Assembly: GCF_002584985.1 (NCBI RefSeq)
Contig: NZ_NUPZ01000031.1
Coordinates: forward strand, 7,565 to 71,564
From: Bacillus sp. AFS029637
GTDB taxonomy: Bacteria; Bacillota; Bacilli; Bacillales; Bacillaceae_G
Reading direction: 5' to 3'
DNA length: 64,000 nt
Shown: positions 53,898-63,727 of the stretch, piece after piece
Position numbering within the stretch: position 1 is the first letter of the stretch
Layout of the letters: each line of letters begins with the position of its first letter
The notes under the pieces: generated by a model
Databases searched by the model: none
Told to the model about the DNA's origin: nothing
What the model saw: only the letters and a program-made list of their open reading frames with translations
Program-made: the position numbers and the translations under genes

Positions 53898-55376
53898 TTG
53901 GAAAAGGTAGATATTTTTAAAGATATTGCGGAACGCACAGGCGGTGATATTTATTTTGGAGTTGTAGGAGCTGTTCGAACAGGGAAATCAACATTCATTA
54001 AAAAATTTATGGAACTTGTAGTTATTCCAAATATTGAAAATGAGTCTGACCGTCAAAGAGCGCAGGATGAACTGCCTCAAAGTGCTGCTGGTCGTACAAT
54101 TATGACGACGGAACCGAAGTTTGTTCCAAACCAAGCGGTTTCTATCGAAGTAGATGAAGGTCTTGAAGTGAATATTCGATTAGTAGATTGCGTTGGGTAT
54201 ACGGTTCCAGGAGCAAAAGGCTATGAAGATGAGAATGGCCCACGTATGATTAATACTCCTTGGTATGAAGAGCCTATTCCGTTCCATGAAGCTGCAGAAA
54301 TTGGAACACGTAAAGTAATTCAAGAACATTCAACAATTGGTGTTGTAATCACAACAGATGGAACGATTGGCGAAATTCCAAGAAGAGATTATATAGAGGC
54401 AGAAGAACGCGTTGTAAATGAGTTAAAAGAAGTTGGAAAGCCTTTCATTATGATTATTAACACTGTGCAGCCGTATCATCCGGATACAGAGCAATTACGC
54501 CAAAGTTTATCAGAAGAATATGATATTCCGGTAATTGCGATGAGTGTAGAGAGTTTAAGAGAAACAGATGTGTATAATGTGCTTCGAGAAGCGCTATTTG
54601 AGTTCCCGGTTTTAGAAGTGAATGTGAACCTTCCAAGTTGGGTAATGGTGCTAAATGAAGGGCATTGGTTACGCCAAAGCTATCAGGAAGCAGTTCAAGA
54701 GACTGTGAAGGACATAAAACGTCTTCGTGATGTGGACCGTGTCGTTTGGCAGTTTAGTCAATATGAATTTATTGATCGAGCGAGCCTAGCTGGTATTGAC
54801 ATGGGGCAAGGTGTGGCGGAGATTGATTTATATGCACCAGATGAATTATATGATCAAATTTTAAAAGAAGTAGTAGGAGTAGAAATTCGAGGGAAAGATC
54901 ATTTATTGAAGCTTATGCTCGATTTATCTCATGCGAAAATAGAATATGATCAAGTGGCGGATGCCCTGCGTATGGTAAAACAAACAGGATATGGTGTAGC
55001 AGCGCCTGCATTAGCAGATATGAGCTTAGATGAGCCAGAAATTATTCGTCACGGTTCCAGATTTGGTGTGAAGTTAAAAGCCGTAGCTCCATCTATTCAT
55101 ATGATTAAAGTAGATGTGGAGTCAACGTTTGAGCCAATTATCGGTACTGAAAAGCAAAGTGAAGAATTAGTCCGTTATTTAATGCAAGATTTTGAAGATG
55201 ATCCGTTATCAATTTGGAATTCTGATATATTTGGACGTTCGCTTAGCTCTATTGTTCGAGAAGGAATTCAAGCGAAACTATCTTTAATGCCAGAAAATGC
55301 TAGATATAAATTAAAAGAAACATTAGAAAGAATTATTAATGAAGGATCTGGCGGATTAATTGCGATCATATTGTAA
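53898..55376 (+). CDS. spoIVA: Spore coat morphogenetic ATPase SpoIVA, 492 aa
   Basis: SpoIVA builds the basement layer of the spore coat around the forespore by ATP-driven polymerisation. The P-loop is GAVRTGKS (24-31). The TRAFAC-like part continues with VDCVGYTVPGA (G3-like), and the long C-terminal helical and beta region follows, ending ERIINEGSGGLIAIIL. The length equals the B. subtilis protein (492). The start is TTG 53898 with GGGAGGG seven bases before. It is a single gene with its own terminator. Confidence 0.97.
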   Translation: MEKVDIFKDIAERTGGDIYFGVVGAVRTGKSTFIKKFMELVVIPNIENESDRQRAQDELPQSAAGRTIMTTEPKFVPNQAVSIEVDEGLEVNIRLVDCVGYTVPGAKGYEDENGPRMINTPWYEEPIPFHEAAEIGTRKVIQEHSTIGVVITTDGTIGEIPRRDYIEAEERVVNELKEVGKPFIMIINTVQPYHPDTEQLRQSLSEEYDIPVIAMSVESLRETDVYNVLREALFEFPVLEVNVNLPSWVMVLNEGHWLRQSYQEAVQETVKDIKRLRDVDRVVWQFSQYEFIDRASLAGIDMGQGVAEIDLYAPDELYDQILKEVVGVEIRGKDHLLKLMLDLSHAKIEYDQVADALRMVKQTGYGVAAPALADMSLDEPEIIRHGSRFGVKLKAVAPSIHMIKVDVESTFEPIIGTEKQSEELVRYLMQDFEDDPLSIWNSDIFGRSLSSIVREGIQAKLSLMPENARYKLKETLERIINEGSGGLIAIIL

Positions 55377-55377
55377 G

Positions 55378-55412
55378 AAAAAAATCCCTCTCATTGTAGA
55401 GGGATTTTTTTG
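55378..55412 (+). terminator. Terminator after spoIVA
   Basis: AAAATCCCTCT pairs with AGAGGGATTTT around CATTGT, followed by TTTT. Confidence 0.92.
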
Positions 55413-55674
55413 TTTTTACGTATGTAATAGAAAAATAAACAGCCATTATCTAATATATTGTTGTAAATTGTCAAGTTTCATCAGATTTTCACATTTTAAG
55501 AGTAACAATTTCCTTAAAAATATTGAATTATAAAGGAGAATCGTATAATATAGGCGTTGATAATGATTTATCTACATCTTTGTAGTATAGAATTTGCAAA
55601 AATTGCCTACAAATGAAAGTAAGACTCATTTTATGATCATTATACAGTCTTATCTTTGGGAGGAGGTGAATGGC

Positions 55675-55947
55675 ATGAACAAGACAGATTTAATCAATGC
55701 TGTTGCAGAAGCAAGTTCCCTTTCTAAAAAGGACGCAACAAAAGCAGTAGACGCTGTTTTTGATTCTATCTTAGAAGCTTTAAAACAAGGTGATAAAGTA
55801 CAACTGATCGGATTCGGTAACTTCGAAGTTCGTGAGCGTGCGGCTCGTAAAGGTCGTAACCCACAAACAGGTGAGGAGATTGAAATCGCTGCAAGTAAAG
55901 TACCTGCATTCAAACCTGGTAAAGCGTTAAAAGATGCGGTTAAATAA
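55675..55947 (+). CDS. hup: DNA-binding protein HU, 90 aa
   Basis: The main histone-like protein. It bends and compacts DNA as a dimer. The family motif [21 protein letters not shown] lies at residues 46-66 and precedes [14 protein letters not shown]. The length equals B. subtilis HBsu (92) within two residues. ATG 55675 has GGGAGGAGGTG before it, and the frame extends 27 codons further without a site. The 300 bases before it hold an unclear promoter (TTGAAT-15-TATAAT at 55523-55549). Confidence 0.96.
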   Translation: MNKTDLINAVAEASSLSKKDATKAVDAVFDSILEALKQGDKVQLIGFGNFEVRERAARKGRNPQTGEEIEIAASKVPAFKPGKALKDAVK

Positions 55948-55965
55948 TCCTTACATATTAACAGG

Positions 55966-56000
55966 GAAGAAGAGTTTCCTTTTTGGGAACTCTTCTTTTT
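55966..56000 (+). terminator. Terminator after hup
   Basis: GAAGAAGAGTTTCC pairs with GGGAACTCTTCTTT around TTTTT, then TT. Confidence 0.9.
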
Positions 56001-56067
56001 GCTTTTAAAAACATAAATATGCTAGAATGTGTTCGTATCACTTTTAGGTTTTCGGGAGGGCTAGCGG

Positions 56068-56637
56068 ATGGCAAAAGTTAATTTAGAACAAATTGAACAT
56101 GCAGTACGCCTTATTTTAGAGGCAATCGGAGATGACCCAAATCGCGAGGGAGTACTTGATACACCAAAGCGTGTTGCGAAAATGTACGCAGAAGTGTTCT
56201 CAGGCATGCATGAAGATCCGAAAGAACATTTGCATAAAGTATTCGGAGAAGATCACGAAGAGCTTGTATTAGTAAAAGATATACCATTTTATTCGATGTG
56301 TGAGCATCATTTAGTTCCTTTCTATGGAGTTGCTCACGTTGCATATATTCCGCAAGGCGGAAAGGTGACGGGCTTAAGTAAATTAGCCCGTACTGTAGAC
56401 ACAATTGCACGTCGTCCACAACTGCAAGAACGTATTACTTCAACAGTAGCGAACTCTATTATGGAAGTACTAGAGCCGCATGGTGTTATGGTAGTAGTAG
56501 AAGCAGAGCATATGTGCATGACTATGCGCGGTGTGAAAAAACCAGGTGCGAAAACAGTAACGACAGCAGTCCGTGGTGTGCTAGAAAATGATGCGGCGGC
56601 GCGTAGTGAAATTTTATCTTTCATTAAAACAAAGTAA
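56068..56637 (+). CDS. folE: GTP cyclohydrolase I FolE (MtrA), 189 aa
   Basis: First enzyme of folate synthesis: GTP to dihydroneopterin triphosphate. Zinc ligands are a cysteine and histidine in [14 protein letters not shown] and a second cysteine in [19 protein letters not shown] is the family signature. The length is normal (B. subtilis 190). ATG 56068 has GGGAGGG before it. In B. subtilis mtrB (TRAP) follows; here a terminator and hepS follow instead. Confidence 0.97.
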   Translation: MAKVNLEQIEHAVRLILEAIGDDPNREGVLDTPKRVAKMYAEVFSGMHEDPKEHLHKVFGEDHEELVLVKDIPFYSMCEHHLVPFYGVAHVAYIPQGGKVTGLSKLARTVDTIARRPQLQERITSTVANSIMEVLEPHGVMVVVEAEHMCMTMRGVKKPGAKTVTTAVRGVLENDAAARSEILSFIKTK

Positions 56638-56670
56638 AGAAAAGCGGGAAACTGCTTTTCTTTTTTTTTT
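56636..56670 (+). terminator. Terminator after folE
   Basis: AAAGAAAAGC pairs with GCTTTTCTTT around GGGAAACT, followed by a long T run. Confidence 0.9.
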
Positions 56671-56849
56671 ATGTGAATAAATGATATAGTTTTAGTTGGG
56701 CAGATTGAGAATGGAAAGACTATTTAAAAGAATGGAAGATGTTATTTAATTCAGCGGAGGTTTGGAAGGAGTAACCAAGTTTTGGTTATAGAAAATAGAA
56801 TGTATGTGTTATAATAAGTTTTATGAATTAGAAAACAAGGGTGATTTTT

Positions 56850-57599
56850 GTGTGTGACATCTACGGAGGGTATGCGGGTATAAAAGAGAAATTGATGGAG
56901 AAATTGCGCCATCCTTATTTTATAAACTATATTGAAGAACCATTTATTGATGAAGAAAAAATAGCATTGCTATATGGGGCTTTAAAGAGTGCGGATTTAC
57001 ATATAGAAAAAATTGAGCATTATGTAGTAACGATTATGCTAGTACAAATTGCGCTTGATACACATGAAAGAGTATCAAATAAAGCAGGTGAAGAAGCGAT
57101 TGAATCGCATAAACGTCGCCAATTAACAGTACTTGCAGGTGATTACTATAGTGGGTTATATTATTATTTATTGTCTATGAATCGTGATATTGTTTTAATT
57201 CGTGCGCTTGCTGAAGGAATTAAAGAAATCAATGAACATAAGATTATGTTATATCAAAAAGCACATAAAACGATTGAGGACATAATGAAAAGTGTAATAA
57301 CGATTGAGTCTGCGTTATTGCAGAAAACGTGTGATCATTTTCATGTATCGCATTGGAAGCCATTTATAACTTATGTGTTAGGAAAAAATCGTCTCCAAAA
57401 AGAGTATCAATTGCACGCTGATAAACAACATTCACCTGTTTTTCAAGCGGTTCAAGAGATCTTGAGAGATGAAGCAGATGCAGAAACCGTTATTAATGGC
57501 TGGATGATGGAACTGAGAAAGAAAGAAAATCAATTTTTAGAAAATCACACAGACATAAGTGAAATCAATTCTGTGTTAAAAGATAAATCGAAGACATAA
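56850..57599 (+). CDS. hepS: Heptaprenyl diphosphate synthase component 1 HepS, 249 aa
   Basis: The small, non-catalytic subunit of the synthase that makes the C35 side chain of menaquinone-7. It is helical, with family parts such as [21 protein letters not shown] near residue 20 and [29 protein letters not shown] near the middle. Length and place match B. subtilis HepS (251). The start is GTG 56850, with AAGGGTG five to six bases before; GTG 56841 touches that site. menG follows after 29 bases. Confidence 0.92.
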   Translation: MCDIYGGYAGIKEKLMEKLRHPYFINYIEEPFIDEEKIALLYGALKSADLHIEKIEHYVVTIMLVQIALDTHERVSNKAGEEAIESHKRRQLTVLAGDYYSGLYYYLLSMNRDIVLIRALAEGIKEINEHKIMLYQKAHKTIEDIMKSVITIESALLQKTCDHFHVSHWKPFITYVLGKNRLQKEYQLHADKQHSPVFQAVQEILRDEADAETVINGWMMELRKKENQFLENHTDISEINSVLKDKSKT

Positions 57600-57628
57600 G
57601 CAATTTTACATTGGAAGAAGGTACGAGC

Positions 57629-58342
57629 ATGCAACAATCAAAAGAAGAAAGAGTACACGATGTATTTGAAAAAATCTCTGATAAATACGATGTGATGAAT
57701 TCTGTAATCAGTTTTCAAAGACATAAGGCATGGCGTAAAGAGACGATGCGTATTATGGATGTACAACCGGGCAGTAAAGCGCTTGATGTATGCTGCGGGA
57801 CAGCGGACTGGACAATTGCGTTAGCTGGAGCGGTAGGCGAGCAGGGGAAGGTTGTTGGTTTGGATTTCAGTGAAAATATGTTATCTGTCGGTAAGCAAAA
57901 GGTAGAGGCTTTACAATTAAAGCAAGTAGAACTTCTACATGGGAATGCAATGGAACTTCCATTTGAAGATAATACATTTGATTACGTAACGATTGGATTT
58001 GGTTTGCGTAATGTGCCAGACTATATGCATGTATTAAAAGAAATGACGCGTGTAGTAAAGCCAGGTGGAAAAGTAATCTGTTTAGAAACATCGCAGCCAA
58101 CAATGATTGGTTTTCGACAAGGATATATTTTATACTTTAAATATATCATGCCGTTATTTGGAAAGATGTTTGCGAAAAGTTATAAAGAATATTCATGGCT
58201 TCAGGAATCGGCAAGTACATTCCCAGGGATGAAGGAATTGGCTCATATGTTTGAGGAAGCTGGACTTGAACGTGTACAAGTGAAGCCGTTTACTTTTGGA
58301 GTAGCAGCGATGCATTTAGGTATTAAACCAGAATCAAAATAG
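57629..58342 (+). CDS. menG: Demethylmenaquinone methyltransferase MenG (UbiE), 237 aa
   Basis: A SAM-dependent enzyme for the last step of menaquinone synthesis. The SAM motif is [20 protein letters not shown]. Also seen are the UbiE signatures [17 protein letters not shown] near the start and [17 protein letters not shown]. The length is normal (233 in B. subtilis). ATG 57629 has GGAAGAAGG before it. It lies between hepS and hepT, as in B. subtilis (gerC locus), so the three form an operon for menaquinone. Confidence 0.95.
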   Translation: MQQSKEERVHDVFEKISDKYDVMNSVISFQRHKAWRKETMRIMDVQPGSKALDVCCGTADWTIALAGAVGEQGKVVGLDFSENMLSVGKQKVEALQLKQVELLHGNAMELPFEDNTFDYVTIGFGLRNVPDYMHVLKEMTRVVKPGGKVICLETSQPTMIGFRQGYILYFKYIMPLFGKMFAKSYKEYSWLQESASTFPGMKELAHMFEEAGLERVQVKPFTFGVAAMHLGIKPESK

Positions 58343-58373
58343 AAAAAAGACGTTTTAGGTTAAGGTGAACAAT

Positions 58374-59336
58374 ATGAAGTTACAACTTATGTACTCTTTT
58401 TTACGATCGGATATTAATGTGATAGAAAAAGAATTAAAAAAGACGGTTGCTTCTGAACAGCCATTAGTAGAAGAAGCGGCATTACAACTTATCGAGGCTG
58501 GTGGGAAGCGAATTCGGCCCGTATTTGTGTTACTTGCAGGGAAATTTGGAGATTATAAGTTAGACGCAATTAAGCATGTTGCTGTTGCATTAGAACTTAT
58601 TCATATGGCTTCTCTTGTTCACGATGATGTTATTGATGCTGCATTTTTACGACGTGGTAGTGCGACTGTGAATGCAAAATGGGGAGATCGTATTGCGATG
58701 TATACAGGAGACTATTTGTTTGCTAAGTCTCTTGAATGTGTAACAAATATCGAAATTCCAGAGGCGCATCAGGCGCTATCACATACAATTTTAGAAGTCT
58801 GTAAAGGTGAAATCGAACAAATTAAAGATAAATATAATTATGACCAAAACTTGCGAACGTATTTAAGAAGGATAAAGCGAAAAACAGCATTATTAATTGC
58901 TGCGAGTTGTCAGTTGGGAGCAATTGCTTCTGGTGCGAATCGTGATACGGTAAATCGTCTGTTTTGGTATGGGTATTTTGTAGGGATGTCATATCAAATT
59001 ATTGATGATATTCTAGATTTCGTTTCAACGGAAGCGAAACTTGGAAAACCTGCCGGTGGTGATTTATTGCAAGGAAATATTACACTTCCTGCTTTATATG
59101 CTATGGAAGACCCAGTACTTCGTAAGAAAATCACATCTGTACATGAAAATACAGCAGCTGATGAAATGAAAGAAATTATTGAGGCTGTGAAGAATAGTGA
59201 TGCTATTGATAAAGCATTTGCGTTTAGTGAACGTTATTTACATAAAGCATTAGAAATAATAAAACCACTCCCGCGCGGACAAGCGAAGTATGCATTGCAA
59301 AATGTAGCAAAGTATATTGGGAAACGAAAATTTTAG
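58374..59336 (+). CDS. hepT: Heptaprenyl diphosphate synthase component 2 HepT, 320 aa
   Basis: The catalytic subunit of the C35 synthase, a trans-prenyltransferase. The two aspartate-rich motifs are LVHDDVIDAAFLRRG (DDxxD) and IIDDILDFV (DDxxD). The GGKRIRPVFVLL part binds the diphosphate. The length equals B. subtilis HepT (320). ATG 58374 has AAGGTG before it. No plain terminator follows; the inverted repeat at 59355-59460 leads into ndk. Confidence 0.96.
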   Translation: MKLQLMYSFLRSDINVIEKELKKTVASEQPLVEEAALQLIEAGGKRIRPVFVLLAGKFGDYKLDAIKHVAVALELIHMASLVHDDVIDAAFLRRGSATVNAKWGDRIAMYTGDYLFAKSLECVTNIEIPEAHQALSHTILEVCKGEIEQIKDKYNYDQNLRTYLRRIKRKTALLIAASCQLGAIASGANRDTVNRLFWYGYFVGMSYQIIDDILDFVSTEAKLGKPAGGDLLQGNITLPALYAMEDPVLRKKITSVHENTAADEMKEIIEAVKNSDAIDKAFAFSERYLHKALEIIKPLPRGQAKYALQNVAKYIGKRKF

Positions 59337-59354
59337 TGTTTTTTCTAAAAAATA

Positions 59355-59460
59355 AAAAAATCTCTCCTTTTCAAAACTATTGCACAATTGTGATAAGGGT
59401 GTTACTATGTGTGTGGGGATATACAATTACATACATAATTCAGAAGTGGAGAGATTTTTT
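59355..59460 (+). repeat. Inverted repeat pairing with the ndk ribosome binding site
   Basis: AAAAAATCTCTCC (59355-59367) and GGAGAGATTTTTT (59448-59460) are perfect 13-bp complements, 80 bases apart. The right arm is the ndk ribosome binding site and ends at the base before the start codon. A promoter lies between the arms. Confidence 0.75.
59380..59408 (+). promoter_or_regulatory. Likely SigA promoter of ndk
   Basis: TTGCAC (59380-59385), 17 bases and TACTAT (59403-59408) lie between the arms of the inverted repeat. A transcript from it would lack the left arm. Confidence 0.6.
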
Positions 59461-59907
59461 ATGGAAAAAACATTTCTAATGGTAAAACCAGACGGTGTAC
59501 AACGTGCATTCATTGGGGAAATTGTAGCTCGTTTTGAGAAAAAGGGCTTTCAATTAGTTGGTGCAAAATTAATGCAAGTCACTCCGGAAATTGCTGGAGA
59601 ACACTACGGTGAGCATAAAGAAAGACCTTTCTTTGGTGAATTAGTAGACTTTATTACATCTGGTCCTGTATTTGCAATGGTATGGCAAGGTGAAGGTGTA
59701 GTAGATACAGCACGCAATATGATGGGTAAAACACGACCACATGAAGCAGCTCCTGGAACAATTCGTGGAGATTTCGGTGTAACTGTTGCAAAAAATATTA
59801 TCCACGGTTCTGATTCTTTAGAAAGCGCAGAGCGCGAGATTGCTATTTTCTTTAAAGAAGAAGAATTAGTAGACTACTCAAAATTAATGAATGAATGGAT
59901 TTACTAA
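59461..59907 (+). CDS. ndk: Nucleoside diphosphate kinase Ndk, 148 aa
   Basis: Balances nucleoside triphosphates by a phospho-histidine route. The active-site histidine is in [16 protein letters not shown] (the Ndk signature). [18 protein letters not shown] binds near the start. The length is normal. ATG 59461 has GGAGAG with seven bases to the start. The upstream inverted repeat could hide this site in read-through mRNA from hepT. A strong terminator ends it. Confidence 0.97.
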   Translation: MEKTFLMVKPDGVQRAFIGEIVARFEKKGFQLVGAKLMQVTPEIAGEHYGEHKERPFFGELVDFITSGPVFAMVWQGEGVVDTARNMMGKTRPHEAAPGTIRGDFGVTVAKNIIHGSDSLESAEREIAIFFKEEELVDYSKLMNEWIY

Positions 59908-59953
59908 TTATTTTGAAATAATTTGTAAACGCTTTAATAACGGTGATAATAGT

Positions 59954-59998
59954 AAAAAGTGCAAGAAGAATAGGGGTATTCTTCTTGCACTTTTTTTA
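59954..59998 (+). terminator. Terminator after ndk
   Basis: AAAAAGTGCAAGAAGAATA pairs with TATTCTTCTTGCACTTTTT around GGGG. Confidence 0.93.
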
Positions 59999-60192
59999 TT
60001 TGAATTAGTTACGAAGTTAAAGCTGTTATGATATATTGGTATGTAAAGTAAAAGGCCTATCGGAAGTATAGAACGAGAAGAAGTAAATGGTCGATTTACG
60101 GTATAATTTCTTTCATATTTTTAGAATAACGGAAATTGATATTATTGCTTAATATAGTGAGATAAATACATATGCGAAAAGAGGAATAACGT

Positions 60193-61365
60193 ATGCGATA
60201 TATTACAGCTGGTGAATCTCATGGTCCACAACTTACAACGATTATAGAAGGTGTTCCAGCGGGACTATCAATAGTTGCGGATGATATAAACGAAGAATTA
60301 GCTAGAAGGCAAAAGGGATATGGTCGTGGTAGACGCATGCAAATTGAAACAGATCAAGTGCAAATTGTAAGTGGTGTTAGACATGGAGAAACATTAGGTT
60401 CTCCTATTGCACTCGTTGTTGAAAATCGTGATTTTGCACATTGGACGAAAATTATGGGAGCAGAGCCTTTAACTGAGCAAGAAGAAAAAGAAATGAAAAG
60501 GAAAGTGACAAAGCCAAGGCCTGGGCATGCGGATTTAAATGGTGCGATTAAATATGGTCATAGGGATATGAGAAATGTACTTGAACGTTCGTCGGCACGT
60601 GAAACGACAGTACGTGTTGCTGCTGGTGCGGTTGCGAAAAAAGTTTTGGCGGAATTGGGTATTAAAGTGGCAGGACATGTAATTGAGATTGGCGGTGTAC
60701 TGGCTAAGGAGATTACATATAGTTCAATTGAAGAATTAAAAAGTATAACAGAAGAATCACCTGTACGTTGCTTAGATGACGAAGCTGGTAAACAAATGAT
60801 GAAAGCAATTGATGATGCAAAGTCAAATGGTGATTCAATCGGTGGCATTGTTGAAGTAGTTGTGGAAGGTATGCCAATTGGAGTAGGTAGCTATGTGCAT
60901 TATGATCGAAAATTGGATGCGAAACTAGCAGCGGCAATTATGAGCATTAATGCCTTTAAAGGTGTGGAGATTGGAATTGGTTTTGAAGCAGCTCATAGAC
61001 CGGGAAGTGAAGTTCATGATGAAATCTTGTGGGATGAAGAGCATGGATATACAAGAAGAACGAACAATGCAGGTGGATTAGAAGGGGGCATGACGACTGG
61101 TATGCCAATTGTTGTACGCGGTGTGATGAAACCGATACCTACACTATATAAACCTCTTCAAAGTGTGGATATAGATACGAAAGAACCTTTTACAGCGAGT
61201 ATTGAACGTTCAGATAGCTGTGCTGTACCGGCAGCTAGTGTCGTTGCAGAAGCGGTTGTTGCTTGGGAATTAGCGACAGCTTTACTAGAACAATTTGGAG
61301 TAGATCGTATGGACCTTATTCGTGAAAATATTGAGAAACATAATGAATATGCGAGGGGATTTTAA
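60193..61365 (+). CDS. aroC: Chorismate synthase AroC, 390 aa
   Basis: The last step to chorismate, the branch point for aromatic amino acids, folate and menaquinone. It uses reduced FMN. Family signatures: [18 protein letters not shown] at the start, [21 protein letters not shown], and [18 protein letters not shown]. The length equals the B. subtilis enzyme (390). ATG 60193 has AAAGAGG before it. It overlaps aroB by one base (TAATG). In B. subtilis cheR stands between ndk and this gene; it is not here. Confidence 0.97.
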   Translation: MRYITAGESHGPQLTTIIEGVPAGLSIVADDINEELARRQKGYGRGRRMQIETDQVQIVSGVRHGETLGSPIALVVENRDFAHWTKIMGAEPLTEQEEKEMKRKVTKPRPGHADLNGAIKYGHRDMRNVLERSSARETTVRVAAGAVAKKVLAELGIKVAGHVIEIGGVLAKEITYSSIEELKSITEESPVRCLDDEAGKQMMKAIDDAKSNGDSIGGIVEVVVEGMPIGVGSYVHYDRKLDAKLAAAIMSINAFKGVEIGIGFEAAHRPGSEVHDEILWDEEHGYTRRTNNAGGLEGGMTTGMPIVVRGVMKPIPTLYKPLQSVDIDTKEPFTASIERSDSCAVPAASVVAEAVVAWELATALLEQFGVDRMDLIRENIEKHNEYARGF

Positions 61366-62450
61366 TGGGAAACATACATATTCAAACGAAATCAAAAGAA
61401 TATGATGTACATGTTGGAAAAGAAGTGTTGTCACATTTGAAAACACTCATTCAAAATATGCAGCCAGCTGTATCTAATGTAATGATCATTTCAGATGCAG
61501 TTGTTGCATCTCTACATTTACAGACAGTTGTTGATGCATTGCAAGTAGAGCAACAAGTATTTTCATTTGTTGTACCGAGTGGTGAAAAAGAAAAGTCTTT
61601 TGAAAACTTCTACGGGGCTCATACTTCAGCTCTTGAAAATAAATTAGATAGAAATTCTTTAATTATTGCACTTGGAGGCGGAATGATTGGAGACCTGGCT
61701 GGGTTTGTCGCTGCGTCGTTTATGCGTGGCATTCGTTTTGTCCAAGTTCCAACAACTTTATTAGCTCATGATAGTGCAGTAGGCGGAAAAGTAGCAATTA
61801 ATCATCCGTTAGGGAAAAATATGATCGGTGCATTCCATCAGCCAGAAGCGGTTGTATATCATACGCCGTTTTTACAGTCGCTTCCTGAAAAAGAGTGGCG
61901 TTCAGGTTACGCAGAAGTGATAAAGCATGCTCTTATTGGTAATGTTGAGCTGTATCATTGGTTAAAAAAAGAAGTACAAACATTAGCAGAACTTCGTGAT
62001 GAGAAGTTAATTCATATATTAACGAAGGCGATTCCTGTAAAAGCCAATATTGTAGCCCAAGATGAAACAGAAAAAGGTGTACGTGCCCATTTGAACTTTG
62101 GACATACGCTAGGTCATGCTCTTGAAAAAGAGATTGGGTATGGAAATATTACTCACGGTGACGGAGTAGCTGTTGGTATGTTATTTGCTATATTCTTAAG
62201 TGAACAAGTGTACAAGATTGATCTTGCCTATGAAGAGATGAAACAGTGGTTCTTGAAGTACGGCTATCCAAAAATGCCAAGTGATTTAAATGTAGAGCGC
62301 CTTGTTCAATTGATGAAACAAGATAAGAAAGCAAATGCAGGAACAATTCATATGGTGCTTATGCAGGAATATGGGGTAGTAAATGTCGTATCTATTTCAG
62401 ATGAGACTGTTCATATTGCGTTAGAGGCATTTCAAAAGGATATGGCATAA
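61365..62450 (+). CDS. aroB: 3-dehydroquinate synthase AroB, 361 aa
   Basis: The second step of the shikimate pathway, NAD- and zinc-dependent. The NAD part is IALGGGMIGDLAGFVAASF, with PTTLLAHDSAVGGK next. Metal ligands lie in SGYAEVIKHAL (E), NFGHTLGHALE (H) and THGDGVAVGM (H). The length is normal (362 in B. subtilis). ATG 61365 overlaps the aroC stop. No aroH follows; the next gene is hisC after 127 bases without a clear feature. Confidence 0.97.
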   Translation: MGNIHIQTKSKEYDVHVGKEVLSHLKTLIQNMQPAVSNVMIISDAVVASLHLQTVVDALQVEQQVFSFVVPSGEKEKSFENFYGAHTSALENKLDRNSLIIALGGGMIGDLAGFVAASFMRGIRFVQVPTTLLAHDSAVGGKVAINHPLGKNMIGAFHQPEAVVYHTPFLQSLPEKEWRSGYAEVIKHALIGNVELYHWLKKEVQTLAELRDEKLIHILTKAIPVKANIVAQDETEKGVRAHLNFGHTLGHALEKEIGYGNITHGDGVAVGMLFAIFLSEQVYKIDLAYEEMKQWFLKYGYPKMPSDLNVERLVQLMKQDKKANAGTIHMVLMQEYGVVNVVSISDETVHIALEAFQKDMA

Positions 62451-62577
62451 AAGGGTAGAGATATGGAATGCGTGTGTAAAAGTATTCTCGTAATCATGAC
62501 AGTTATAAAAAGAGATTGCAGTAAGGAACTATAACCATATTGTAATTGAATTGAATCAAATGACTGGGGGAAGAGAA

Positions 62578-63690
62578 ATGAGAGTGAAAGAGCAATTGTT
62601 AACTTTAAGAGCATATGTACCTGGGAAAAATATTGAAGAAGTAAAAAGGGAATATGGATTATCAAAAATTGTGAAATTAGCATCGAACGAAAATCCATTT
62701 GGTTGCTCAGCACGTGTGACAGAAGCGTTAGCTTCTTTGGCGGGCCAATATGCTCTTTATCCGGATGGACATGCCTTTGAACTTCGGACGAAAGTAGCAG
62801 AGCATGTAGGTGTAAATGCGGAACAACTGTTATTTGGTAGTGGATTAGATGAAGTCATTCAAATGATTAGCCGTGCATTACTACATGAAGGTACAAATGT
62901 TGTAATGGCGAATCCTACCTTTTCGCAATACTATCACCATGCTGTTATTGAAGGGGCAGAAGTTCGTGAAGTACCACTTAAAGATGGTATTCATGATTTA
63001 GATGCAATGTTACAGCAAGTAGATGACAAAACGAAGATTGTATGGATTTGTAATCCGAATAACCCGACAGGTACATATGTAGAGAAACAAAAGTTACTTT
63101 CATTTTTAGAATCAGTACCTAAGTCAGCGCTCGTTATTATGGATGAAGCATATTATGAATATGCGGGAGCGGAAGATTATCCGCAAACATTGCCTCTTCT
63201 TGAAAAGTATGAAAACCTTATGGTTTTACGCACGTTTTCAAAAGCATATGGCCTAGCTGCTTTTCGTATTGGATACGCGGTTGGTAATGTGAAGTTAATT
63301 GGGCAGCTAGAAGTAGCAAGGTTACCATTCAATACATCGACTGTAGCGCAATCTGTAGCAATAGCTGCATTAGAAGATCAAAAGTTTCTAGAAGAATGTG
63401 TGCAGAAGAATGCTGAAGGACTAAATCAATACTATGCATTTTGTAAGGAATATAACGTATTCTATTATCCATCTCAAACAAATTTCATATTCTTAAAACT
63501 TGGTATTCCTGGTAATGAAGCTTTCGAACGATTAATGAAAAACGGATATATTGTTCGTTCTGGTGCTGCATTTGGCATACATGACGGTATTCGTATTACA
63601 GTCGGTTTAAAAGAAGAGAATGATGAAATTATAGAATTACTGAAAGAGCTTGTAAATGAGAAGGTAAAGAAAGAGGAAACATATTCTTAA
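62578..63690 (+). CDS. hisC: Histidinol-phosphate/aromatic aminotransferase HisC, 370 aa
   Basis: A PLP enzyme of fold type I. The PLP lysine is in LRTFSKAYGLAAFRIGYAVG. Other parts are KLASNENPFG near the start, WICNPNNPTGTYV and MDEAYYEYA. Its place by aroC-aroB, away from other his genes, suggests it mainly makes tyrosine and phenylalanine, as the B. subtilis hisC between trp and tyrA does for both routes. ATG 62578 has GGGGGAAGAG before it. A terminator follows. The region after it leads to the next gene outside the window, which I expect to be tyrA. Confidence 0.95.
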   Translation: MRVKEQLLTLRAYVPGKNIEEVKREYGLSKIVKLASNENPFGCSARVTEALASLAGQYALYPDGHAFELRTKVAEHVGVNAEQLLFGSGLDEVIQMISRALLHEGTNVVMANPTFSQYYHHAVIEGAEVREVPLKDGIHDLDAMLQQVDDKTKIVWICNPNNPTGTYVEKQKLLSFLESVPKSALVIMDEAYYEYAGAEDYPQTLPLLEKYENLMVLRTFSKAYGLAAFRIGYAVGNVKLIGQLEVARLPFNTSTVAQSVAIAALEDQKFLEECVQKNAEGLNQYYAFCKEYNVFYYPSQTNFIFLKLGIPGNEAFERLMKNGYIVRSGAAFGIHDGIRITVGLKEENDEIIELLKELVNEKVKKEETYS

Positions 63691-63699
63691 GAAATTGTG

Positions 63700-63727
63700 A
63701 AGGCTCCTATTATAGGTGCCTTTTTTA
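63700..63727 (+). terminator. Terminator after hisC
   Basis: GGCTCCTA pairs with TAGGTGCC (one T-T mismatch) around TTA, then TTTTTT. Confidence 0.8.

Noticed and set aside
55557-55577. GATAATGATTTATC-like partial Fur box before hup
   Set aside because: Only one half site fits, and iron control of HU is not expected.
59924-59937. cre-like sequence TGTAAACGCTTTAA after ndk
   Set aside because: It lies downstream of ndk just before its terminator, away from any promoter, and misses one consensus position.
62451-62577. Gap between aroB and hisC examined for a T-box or a lost aroH
   Set aside because: No T-box sequence and no chorismate mutase-like frame can be seen.
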